Assembly: GCA_963786765.1 (NCBI GenBank)
Contig: CAWBAJ010000014.1
Span: forward strand, 6,020 to 70,019
Direction of reading: 5' to 3'
From: DATKNA01 sp963786765
GTDB taxonomy: Bacteria; Actinomycetota; Actinomycetes; Actinomycetales; Kineosporiaceae
DNA: 64,000 bases
Shown here: piece after piece, positions 53,351-61,647 of the stretch
Position numbering within the stretch: the stretch's first letter is position 1
Layout of the letters: the number at the start of each line of letters is the position of its first letter
Made by a program: the position numbers and the translations under genes
Notes under the pieces: generated by a model
The model's database searches: none
What the model saw: the letters and a program-made list of their open reading frames with translations, nothing else
What the model was told of the DNA's origin: nothing

Positions 53351-54276
53351 GTGACTGACGCAACGGTCGTCCGGTGGCGCCGGTACGGCAAGGACCGGCT
53401 CTATGTGAACGGGCCGGCGGGAGAGCGGTATGGCTGGGGGATCTTCTGACCGGAGCCATCGAGGTGACGGCACCCGGCCAGCACGACCTGGTGAAGGAGC
53501 TCGTCTGCGGCACACCCGGCCTGGGCCTCTCGGGGCGGTGCAGCGGGCCGGGTGCCGACAGCCCTGACCATGTGATCGGCCCGCCGCCCGTCAGTGATGC
53601 CGCGCCCGCCGAACGCGTGGTCGAACGCACGCCCCCAGCGGCAGGCACGAAGCGGCCTTGGCTGCGACCTGGCGTTGAACCGGCCCGGTCGAGGGCGCGC
53701 GAGGTCAGGCGATCGAGCTTCGGGAGGCTGCACCAGTTCGGACCTTCGTCGCTCGGCTTGTTGGTGTCGCATACGGACGAGCGCGCTTGGCGTATCGGTG
53801 CCGATGGTGAGGAGTCAGTCGCTCGCGAGCTGGCCAAGCTGGGTGACGGTTGGTTGAACGCTCCACTCGGTGCCCGTAGGGCGGAACGGTGCAGACATCG
53901 ATCACGTCCTGATCGGGCCGGGAGGCGTTTTCACGATCAACGCCAAGAACCACTCCGGGGCTCGCGTCTGGGTCGGTGGCGACACGGTGATGATCGGTCA
54001 GACGCGCGGGCCCTACGTGCGCAACGCGCGCTTCGAGGCCGCCAGGGCGGGCCGTCTCCTCAGTGCCGCGGTGGGTCAGCAGGTCAACGTGATGGGCATT
54101 GTCGCGATGATGTGCGACGACATCACGATCAAGCGTCCTCCTGGGGACGTGCTTGTGATCGGTAGCGCGGCGCCTCCGAAAGTGGCTGGGTGGCCTAGGC
54201 CCGTCCCTCAGCGGAGATCGAGGTGGATGCCGTCTTTGATCGCGCAAGGCGGTCCACGACCTGGCAGCCCTCATAG
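53351..54276 (+). CDS. NERD-domain protein (three frameshifts)
   Basis: About 305 residues when repaired. VTDATVVRWRRYGKDRLYVNGPAGERYGW is the start. After a break near 53440 the middle reads RIGADGEESVARELAKLGDGWLNA. After another near 53867 it reads GADIDHVLIGPGGVFTINAKNHSGARVWVGGDTVMI ... PYVRNARFEAARAGRLLSAAV, the NERD (nuclease-related) core with the D...K catalytic-like residues. A third break near 54182 restores the tail EVDAVFDRARRSTTWQPS. NERD proteins are often on plasmids and islands, and their role is unclear. Confidence 0.7.
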
Positions 54277-54906
54277 CGTGAGCTGGTGTGTGCACTGTTA
54301 GCTTGGGAAATCGGTGCAGGCACGCGGGCGATGCCGTCTCGTGCGTGAGCGACTGCCCCTGATGCACCCCTCGCAGCCCTTGATCGCCGCGCTGTGTTGC
54401 ACGCGGATCGCACGGCCGCCGGCTCAGAAGAGCGCGAGCTGCACTGCCTCGATGCGGACGCGGGGGCGTCGGGGTCGTCGGGCCGGCGTCGGGCTCGTGA
54501 CGGGGCGTCGGAGCCGCGCGAAGCGACCTCGCGCGTCGCGCAGGAGCAGGAGCGGGTACCAGCGCCGGGCGGTGGCTGTGAGGTTCTGGGGTGCCCCCAG
54601 GAGTTGAGGTGGCGGTGGGGGCGGGGTAATGCCCCCACCGACGCCCCGGAGGTACCGCCCTCGGGGAGGCTCGCCGTCCACCCCGTCCTCACGCTGGGAC
54701 CCTGGCCGCCCACAGGTGCGGAGACACCCTCCGTCAACCTCGGGTCGGTCCGGGCTTGGGCGTCATTCTCGATAGCGGCCAGCAGCAGCCGGCGTCCGCT
54801 GATGGGCAGCCGCATCAAGGCTCTCCCCTCGGCTTGAGGAGCTCCCGGTGGCCGCGTTCGACCGGGTTCCTCCGGGGCCGACCTTGACGGGATCCGGACG
54901 AGTCAC
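54277..54906. other. Accessory stretch without a supportable gene
   Basis: Open frames on both strands look random in composition and lack start signals. A perfect 9-bp hairpin (GGTGGGGGC / GCCCCCACC, 8-base loop) lies at 54614-54639 and may be a terminator. Confidence 0.45.
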
Positions 54907-54912
54907 TACCCT
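54907..54912 (+). promoter_or_regulatory. Leaderless -10 box of the GntR-ABC module
   Basis: TACCCT lies six bases before the ATG at 54919. TGTC-CTAT-GACA (54913-54924), an inverted repeat over the start codon, is a possible operator for the GntR protein. Confidence 0.5.
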
Positions 54913-54918
54913 TGTCCT

Positions 54919-55420
54919 ATGACAGTAGATAAAGCAGGCAGCGGTCGTGAGGGGCGCGCGGGGCGCTGCCGCCGATCGCGTTCCGCCTGGACCCCGCCTC
55001 GGGGGTGCCGACGTACCTGCAGTTGGTCCGTCAGGTCGAGCAGGCGCTGCTGCTGGGCTACCTGAAACCGGGCGATCAGTTGCCGAAGGTCCGCGACGTG
55101 GTCGCGGACCTGGCGATCAACCCGAACACGGTGCTGAAGGCGTACCGCGAGCTGGAGCACAAGGGGCTGGCTCGGGGCGGCCGGGGCAGGGGACGTTCGT
55201 CGAGGCCGCCGTGAGCCAGGCCGACGCTGCCCGAGCTCGCCGGGCTGCGCCGAAGCTCGCTGCACGGCTGGATCGGGGAGGCCGAGGCGGCCGGGTCTCG
55301 ACGAGAACGGTGTGGTCGCGGTGTTCGCCAGCACGCTGCGGGATTTCACTGAGCGCCGCGAGGTCGAGCGACTCCCACGGCGCGCAGGAGACGGCGGGAC
55401 GCGACGGCCGGAGGCGTCGC
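54919..55420 (+). pseudogene. GntR-family (YtrA-type) regulator, frameshifted
   Basis: The pieces join to give LPPIAFRLDPASGVPTYLQLVRQVEQALLLGYLKPGDQLPKVRDVVADLAINPNTVLKAYRELEHKGL, a GntR winged helix, then GQGTFVEAA and LHGWIGEAEAAG...DENGVVAVFASTLRDF, the short C-terminal helices of YtrA-type members. Breaks are needed near 54965, 55175 and 55275. YtrA regulators control the ABC exporter encoded next. The true stop cannot be fixed. Leaderless ATG. Confidence 0.65.
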
Positions 55421-56308
55421 ATGAACATCATCGAGACCCAGGCCCTCGGCCGCCGGTACGGCGGCACCTGGGCCCTGCGGGACTGCACCCTCGCCATCCC
55501 CGAGGGCCACCTCGTCGCGCTGGTCGGGCCCAACGGCGCCGGCAAGACCACCCTGCTCAACATCGTGGTCGGGCTGACGGCACCCACGACCGGCAGTGTC
55601 AGCGTGCTCGACGGCATCCCGGCCGGATCGCCCGCCGCGCTCGACGGCATCGCCTTCGTCGCCCAGGACATGCCGCTGTACCGCCACCTCTCCGTGGCCG
55701 ACATGCTGCACCTGACCCGCAACCTCAACCACGACTTCGACGCCGCTTACGCGCGGGCGAGACTGCGCGATCTGGGGATCGCCGAGAAGCACCGGGCCGG
55801 CAAGCTGTCCGGCGGCCAGCAGGCCCAACTGGCGCTGACACTCGCGCTGGCGAGGCATCCGCGCCTCCTCGTCCTCGACGAGCCGACCGCCCCGCTCGAT
55901 CCGCTCGCCCGCCACGACTTCATGGCCACCGTGATGGCCGCGATGGCCGAGGACGGGCTCTCGGTCCTGCTCTCCTCGCACGGTGCTGGCGGAGCTGGAG
56001 CGCGTCGCGGACTATCTCGTGCTGATCGCGCACGGCCGTCGTCCGCCTCGACGGCACCGTCGACGACCTGGCCGCCCGGCACCGGCTCATGACCGGACCC
56101 GCCCGGGCGGCCGCGCGACCCGCGTGGCACGTCATCCAGGCCAGCCAGGCCGGGTCGCAGCAGCATCTGCTCGTCCGCCTCGACGCGCCCACCGATCCCG
56201 ACCCGGCCGGGTGGGAAGCGCGACGGTCGGCGTGGAGGAGCTCGCCTTGGCCTATCTGCGTGAGTCGTCGACCCCCGCAACCTCGACGCCGTGGAGGCGA
56301 CGAGATGA
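55421..56308 (+). CDS. ABC transporter ATPase of the GntR-linked module (frameshifted end)
   Basis: About 295 residues when repaired. MNIIETQALGRRYGGTWALRDCTLAIPEGHLVALVGPNGAGKTTLLNIVVGL includes Walker A. KLSGGQQAQLALTLALARHPRLLVLDEPTAPLDPLARHDF holds signature and Walker B. After a break near 55982 it continues VLAELERVADYLVLIAHG and ends VGVEELALAYLRESS..NLDAVEATR, with the stop overlapping the permease ATG. The pattern is that of drug or bacitracin-type exporters driven by a YtrA-like regulator. Confidence 0.78.
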
Positions 56309-57337
56309 CCAACCTCGGTCCTGACGCCCGCACCGACCTCTGCGCTGCGGCCCGTCCCGTGGCGCCGCCTGCTCTGGGTCGCGTGGCGCCGCTACCGCAC
56401 CACCCTGGCGGCCACCGCCGCGCTGCTGGCCTCGTCGCCGTCTACTGCTGATCCAGGGTGAGCGGATCCGGACCGCGTACGCCGTTGCGCAGGCGTGCCG
56501 GCCGCAGTCGTCCGCGAGCTGCCGCTTCGAGTTCCAGAACTTCCACGACACCTACGGGAGCGTCGGGTTCCTCGGGGCGCTGCTCGTCTGGACCCCGGCA
56601 CTGATCGGGGCCTTCGCCGGCGCCCCGCTCCTGGCCAGGGAGCTCGAGACCGGGACGTTCCGCTTCGCCTGGACCCAGGGCGTCGGCCGGATGCGGTGGG
56701 CTGGTCGCCCATCCTCGTGTCGGGAGCGTTCGGCGTCGCCGTCGTCAGCGCTGCGTTCGGCGCGCTCGTCACCTGGTACGACCGGCCGTTGGTCGCCAGC
56801 GGCATCCAGCAGCGGCTCCAGGCCAGCGTGTTCCCTCCCACCGGGGTCGCGGTCGTGGGCTGGGCGCCTGGCGGCGTTCGCCGCGGCGTCCTGCCCGGCC
56901 TGGTGTCGCGGCGCGTGTGCCGGCGCTGGCGGCAACCCTGGCGGTCTGGACCGGGCTGGCCTTCCTACGCGCCGAGTCTGCGGCCCCACTACGGGCGCCC
57001 GCTCGCCACCAGCCGCCTGCAGCTCCCAGACCGACCTGCCGGTCGACCAGTGGTGGACCCACGGCGGCGTGCGTGTCAGCGACGCGCAGATCAACCAGGC
57101 GCTGCAGGCCATCGGCGTCCAGAGCGCGACGGCGGCGGCGACGTCCGGGCCGGGCCCGGAAGCAGCTCGGTCGACCCGGTCCAGTACCTGCTCCAGCACG
57201 GCTACACCCAATGGACCAGCTACCAGCCGGACAGCCGCTACTGGACCTTCCAGTGGATCGAGTTCGGCTGGCTCGCCCTCGTGTCGATGCTCCTTCTCGC
57301 CGTGACGCTCTGGATGGTACGTCACCGGAACGCCTAG
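56305..57337 (+). pseudogene. ABC transporter permease of the GntR-linked module, several frameshifts
   Basis: Pieces in three frames rebuild an ABC-2-like membrane subunit: MTNLGPDARTD, then FQNFHDTYGSVGFLGALLVWTPALIGAFAGAPLLARELETGTFRFAWTQGV, ILVSGAFGVAVVSAAFGALVTWYDRPL, and WTSYQPDSRYWTFQWIEFGWLALVSMLLLAVTLWMVRHRNA. At least five breaks are needed between 56350 and 57175. The number is high enough that decay is as likely as sequencing error. Confidence 0.65.
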
Positions 57338-57355
57338 ACGGTATGGGGGTTCGGG

Positions 57356-57436
57356 CTGGGGGCCTCGACCGCATGTGAACGTGGGTTGCGGTCGGGGTTG
57401 GCCGGCCGTAGAGCCACAGATGTGGGAGGCCCCCAG
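57356..57436 (+). promoter_or_regulatory. 11-bp inverted repeat covering the IS110 transposase ribosome-binding site
   Basis: CTGGGGGCCTC (57356-57366) and GAGGCCCCCAG (57426-57436) are exact inverse copies. The right arm includes the GGAGG ribosome-binding site and reaches the first base of the GTG start. In a read-through transcript this stem would hide the start site. Confidence 0.6.
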
Positions 57437-58521
57437 TGGTTGTTCAGCGTACGAGTGTGGGTCTGGATGTGCACGCACGATCGGTGGTCGCCTCGGCGTT
57501 GGACGGGGACACCGGCGAGATCATCGAGCGGCGGTTGTCGCCGGCTCACGCGGATGTCGCGGCCTGGATTGGCGGTCTGTCGGGGCCGGTCAGGGTCACC
57601 TATGAGGCCGGTCCGACGGGGTTCGGGCTGGCCAGGTTCCTGCGGTCGCGGGGGGTCGAGGTCGACGTTGCGGCGCCGTCGAAGCTGTTGCGGCCCAGCG
57701 GGGACCGGGTCAAGACCGACGTGCGCGACGCGCGGCATCTGGCGCGGCTGCTGCACGCGGGGCAGATCGTCGCGGTCACGGTGCCGGACCAGGCCACCGA
57801 GGCCGCGCGGGACCTGGTCCGGGCCCGGGAAGACGCCCGCGGGGACCTGATGTCGGCCCGGCACCGGGTGTCCAAACTGCTGCTACGCCAGGGGATCGTC
57901 TGGTCCGGCGGGAAGGCCTGGACCGGGATCCACGACCGCTGGCTGCGGGCCCAACGGTTCGAGCCGGTGCCGCTGCAGCTGACCTACGACACCGCGTACG
58001 AGACCATGCTCGCCACGCTCGAGCGCCGCGACCGACTCGACGCGGCGATCGCCGCGCTGGCCGCGGACTCGGCGTTCACCCCGGTGGTGCGCCGGCTGGG
58101 CTGCCTGCGCGGGGTCTCGACGTTGACCGCGTTCGGGCTGGCGGTGGAGATCGGGGACTGGCACCGGCTCACCGGCCGCTCGATCGGCGCCTACCTCGGC
58201 CTGGTCCCAACCGAGTCCTCCTCGGGAGCCTCCCGCAGCCAGGGCGGCCTGACCAAGACCGGTAACGGACACGCCCGGCGGCTGCTGATCGAGGCGGCCT
58301 GGCACCACCGGCCCGCCTACCGCACTCCAGGCATCGACCTGCGTCGACGCTGGGAGGCCGCCAGCCCGGCCGCCCGCGACCGCGGACGACGCGCCAACCA
58401 GCGGCTGCATAGCCGCTGGGCCCACTTCGAGGCCCGGGGGAAACATTCCGTCGTCGCGAACGCCGCGATCGCCCGCGAGCTCGCCGGCTGGTGCTGGTCC
58501 CTGGCTGTCCTGGACGACTGA
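57436..58521 (+). CDS. IS110-family transposase (DEDD), intact
   Basis: 361 residues from GTG with GGAGG upstream. VGLDVHARSVVASALD is the first Asp motif, TYEAGPTGFGLARFL the Glu region, KTDVRDARHLARLLHAG the DARD region. The C-terminal Tnp_20 domain has LGCLRGVSTLTAFGLAVEIGDWHRLTGRSIGAYLGLVPTESSSG and LTKTGNGHARRLLIEAAW with the conserved Ser. No frame breaks, unlike its neighbours. IS110 elements are now known to use a non-coding bridge RNA from an element end. The element ends cannot be placed by reading; 145 bases of non-coding DNA lie behind the gene. Confidence 0.92.
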   Translation: MVVQRTSVGLDVHARSVVASALDGDTGEIIERRLSPAHADVAAWIGGLSGPVRVTYEAGPTGFGLARFLRSRGVEVDVAAPSKLLRPSGDRVKTDVRDARHLARLLHAGQIVAVTVPDQATEAARDLVRAREDARGDLMSARHRVSKLLLRQGIVWSGGKAWTGIHDRWLRAQRFEPVPLQLTYDTAYETMLATLERRDRLDAAIAALAADSAFTPVVRRLGCLRGVSTLTAFGLAVEIGDWHRLTGRSIGAYLGLVPTESSSGASRSQGGLTKTGNGHARRLLIEAAWHHRPAYRTPGIDLRRRWEAASPAARDRGRRANQRLHSRWAHFEARGKHSVVANAAIARELAGWCWSLAVLDD

Positions 58522-59595
58522 CCCGCGAGCCGACCCGAGCGGCCGTTCCCCAGCTCACCGGGGAACCACAACACGCCCGGACAACGATGATCAACGGAGG
58601 CGGCAGCGCCTGGCAGCGACCCGCGACACGCCCTATGAGCACGCTCCCTCCAGGCGCACGCTCGATCAGGGCGTGTCTCCCAAGTTGAGCGGCGTTGCTC
58701 GGGAAGGCTGCCCGTATGGGACCGCGGGGAGTCATCACAGAGGACCAGTGGGCGGTGATCGAGCGGCTGTTGCCGCCGGTCAAGGGCCGGATGGGGCGTC
58801 CGGCGACGCCGCACCGGCCGGTGGTGGAAGGGATCATCTATCGGTACCGGGCCGGGATCCCGTGGCGTGACTTGCCGGCCGAGTTCGGGCCGTGGCAGAC
58901 GGTGTGGAAGCGGCATCACAAGTGGTCGGCGGACGGCACCTGGGATCGGGTGCTGGGCGAGATCCTCGCGGACGCCGACGCCGCGGGGCTGGTCGAATGG
59001 AAAGTCAGCGCCGACTCCTCGGTGGTACGGGCCCACCAGCCCGGCACGAACACCTCCCGTCCGCCTGTCACGGCCGTGCCGGCGTCCTACATCGGCACGC
59101 CCCGGGGGCAGGGCACGGGGGGCGAGATCGAATGACAAGAATTGTTCGGCGCCGGGTTCGAGCGAGCCCTCCGATCACGCAGTCGGCCGGTCCCGTGGCG
59201 GTCTGAGCACGAAGGTCCATCTGCTCGTCGACGACAGCGGCCGCCCGCTGGTTGTCGTCATCTCTCCTGGTCAGGCCGGGGACAACCCGGCGCTGCAGCC
59301 GATGCTCAACCAGCTGCGGATCACCCGTCGCGGACCGGGCCGCCCTCGCACCCGCCCAGTCCTGGTCCGCGCGGATAAGGCGTACTCAGCCCGTGCCACC
59401 CGCTGGTACCTGCGCCGCCACGGCATCAAGGCCGTCATCCCCGAACCCGCCGACCAGGCCGGGCACCGCAAGCGGCGTGGCTCACATGGCGGCCGGCCGG
59501 TCACCTACGACCCCATCGAATACGCCGGCCGGAACGTCGTCGAACGCGGCTTCAACGTCCTCAAGCAGTGGCGGGCCCTGGCTACCCGCTACGAC

Positions 59596-59830
59596 TGTGA
59601 GGATGTAGTCACTGCTTCGGACCTGCGGCCTGACCCGCGCTACGACCGGCCGCTGTGCCTTGTGCTTGATCTGTCGGCCGTGGGTTCGGGGCGGGATGTG
59701 CTGCCGTCGGACCCGGCGGGCGTGTCCCGATAGGGGCCTTGCCGCACAAGGCGCCGTCACAGTCCTGACCGCCCCGCCCGGATCCGACGTCGGCCACCAA
59801 GGTTCCCGAGCGATCAGGAGACAGGCGACC
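59596..59830 (+). ncRNA. Candidate bridge-RNA region of the nested IS110 element
   Basis: In IS110-group elements the bridge RNA is made from the non-coding left end. This 235-base stretch is the only non-coding part of the element long enough. The RNA itself has not been folded here; the call rests on position and family knowledge. Confidence 0.4.
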
Positions 59831-60971
59831 GTGTCCAGCATGCCCCGCCGACGTTCCGGCAGTCAGCAGCAGTGCCCAGTCGACGCCGAACCGCAGGAGG
59901 CAGGCGCCGACCGCCAGGAGGTGATACTCGGCGTCGACACGCACAAGGACGTCCACGTCGCGGCCGTGATCAGCGCGGTCGGCGCGCTGCTGGGCACCCA
60001 GGAGTTCCCGGCCACCGCCGCCGGTTATCGTGCCCTGCTGGGCTGGGCCCGGACCTTCGGCGCTGTACTGCGGGCGGGCGTGGAAGGCACCGCCTCCTAC
60101 GGAGCGGCGCTGAACCGGATGCTGCGCAGCGAGGGTGTCACAGTGATCGACGTCAACCGGCCCGACCGAGCCGATCGACGTCGCCGGGGCAAGACCGACG
60201 CCACCGACGCCGAGGCAGCCGCCCGCGCTGTCTTGTCCGGCAGAGCCACCGCCGTCGCCAAGGCCGGCGACGGCCCCGTCGAGATGGCCCGCATGTTCAA
60301 GCTGGCCAAGTCCTCCGCGGTCAAGTCCCGCACTCAGGCGATCAACCAGCTCAAAGCCGTCCTGGTCGGCGCCGACCCTGCCCTGCGCGAGCAGCTGACC
60401 GGGCTGAGCACCCCACTGCTCGTGCGCGCCTGCGTCGCACTCGAGGTCGCCGACCCCATCGCCGACACCGGCCAGGCCGCCCGGCACACGCTGCGCCTGC
60501 TGGCCCACCGGATCACCCTGCTGACCGAGGAGATCGACGACCTGGACGAGCGGCTGACCGCCGTCCTGGCCGCTCACGCCCCGGACCTGCTGGCCCGCAA
60601 CGGCGTAGGACCCGACACCGGCGCCACCTTGCTCATCGCCGCGGGCGACAACCCCGACCGGCTCCACTCCGAAGCCGCCTTCGCCGCCCTCTGCGGCGTC
60701 AGCCCGGTCGAAGCGTCCTCCGGGCAAGACCCAGCGGCGCCGACTCAACCGCGGCGGCAACCGGCAGGCCAACGCCGCCCTGCACCGCATCACCCTCGCC
60801 CGCCTGCGCTGGGACCCCACCACCCGCGCCTACGTCGAACGCCGGCTGCGGGACGGCAAGACCCGACGCGAGGCGATCCGCTGCCTCAAGCGCTACATCG
60901 CCCGCGAGATCTACCCACTGCTCAGCACACCCGCCAGCCCGTCACCCAGTCCAGCTCTCACCGCTGCTTGA
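59831..60971 (+). CDS. IS110-family transposase of the nested element (one frameshift)
   Basis: About 380 residues when repaired. VILGVDTHKDVHVAAVISAVG is the first Asp motif, GVEGTASYGAALNRML the Glu region, and RRGKTDATDAEAAARAVLSG the D-x-T-D-A region. LLARNGVGPDTGATLLIAAGDNPDRLHSEAAFAALCGVSPVEASSG precedes a break near 60722. Past it, KTQRRRLNRGGNRQANAALHRITLARLRWDPTTRAYVERRLRDGKTRREAIRCLKRYIAREIY closes the protein. It differs clearly from the other IS110 gene, so the two are separate acquisitions. GTG start; an ATG nine bases later is possible. Confidence 0.85.
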
Positions 60972-61067
60972 TATCCATAGGGGCATCAAACACGCCCTGA
61001 CCTACCGCGGAGGCGTCGTCCTGGCCGCGATCCTCACCTGGACCCACTGACTTCAGAGACATGCCCT

Positions 61068-61647
61068 AGTCGGTGCGTCCGCCCCTGCGCTGGAGTGCGT
61101 TCTGCCGGCTGGCGCCGGAAGCGGAGCGGGAGGCGCCGATGCCGGCTGCTTGGCGGCGCGGTCGGGCCCCATCAGGTCGATGAGCAGCACCTCTCCTAAG
61201 GGCCGCCCCGCGACCGAGCGTTCCTCTCGTTCGTCCGTTCCCGCGCGGGATGTGTGGGGGCCGCGCAGCAGCGACCGGCAACACCCGTCGCAACCACCCC
61301 GACTCTCGCGAGTTCAACGACGACCACCGAGGGATCATGAGATTTCTCAAGGAAGCGCACCTCGGGATCGCCATGGTGTCTCTGAGTCGCGTGACTACAT
61401 CTCGTCGGACCGGGGGAGTCCGGGGGTCGGTCGCCTCCGTCCCTCTGCGGATCTTCTGCTGACCGGGCAAGATCGCAAAGTCCTGGCTGGATCATCCGCG
61501 ATGGGTGATGCCCGGCAGAGGGGGGCAGAGCGATCGTTGGGGCAGCCCGCCGGGCAGAGACCTGGCCCCCCGGTGCGGAGTTTGTTCTGGTGGATGATCA
61601 CGTCCGCGTGGCGGCACTGTCGCCCTCGGTCGGAGGGAGTGTCTTAG
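61068..61647. other. Stretch without a supportable gene before the sulfatase
   Basis: About 580 bases. Open frames on both strands read as Arg/Ser/Pro-rich noise. CGGAGGGAG at 61631-61639 is the ribosome-binding site of the sulfatase gene. I see no other signal. Confidence 0.5.

Larger units (their letters stand above)
59596..60987 (+). mobile_element. IS110-family element inserted in the IS5 transposase
   Basis: The limits follow from the point where the IS5 protein reading breaks (…LATRYD) and resumes (KHALTYRGG…), accurate to about two bases. Length is 1392 bases. About 235 bases of non-coding DNA lie ahead of the transposase and about 16 behind it. Confidence 0.75.
58716..61050 (+). pseudogene. 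IS5-family transposase, broken by an IS110 insertion, a stop and a frameshift
   Basis: The first part, MGPRGVITEDQWAVIERLLPPVKGRMGRPATPHRPVVEGIIYRYRAGIPWRDLPAEFGPWQTVWKRHHKWSADGTWDRVLGEI, is a normal IS5 start and ends at a TGA near 59133. A second frame continues DHAVGRSRGGLSTKVHLLVDDSGRPLVVVISPGQAGDNPALQPML ... GRNVVERGFNVLKQWRALATRYD, with the catalytic Asp and Glu. It stops being IS5 at 59595 and resumes at 60988 with KHALTYRGGVVLAAILTWTH. So the gene was split by the nested element. IS5-family genes sometimes use programmed shifts, but the TGA and the insertion make this copy inactive. Confidence 0.8.
58668..61067 (+). mobile_element. IS5-like element interrupted by an IS110 element
   Basis: Terminal repeats AGGGCGTGTCTCCCAAGT (58668-58685) and, on the opposite strand, AGGGCATGTCTCTGAAGT (61050-61067) match at 15 of 18 positions. 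Without the nested element the length is 1008 bases. No target duplication is obvious (GATC left, AGTC right). Confidence 0.75.

Noticed and set aside
54195..54818. 207-codon minus-strand frame behind the NERD gene
   Set aside because: Arg/Ser/Pro-rich without start signals or domain; it overlaps the repaired NERD tail.
58668..61067. Composite transposon bounded by the two IS110 genes
   Set aside because: The two transposases are not closely related and one element is simply nested inside the IS5 element.
61150..61647. 165-codon plus-strand frame before the sulfatase
   Set aside because: Random-like composition. A fragment EFVLVDDHVRVAALS in another frame resembles a response-regulator start but is too short to support.
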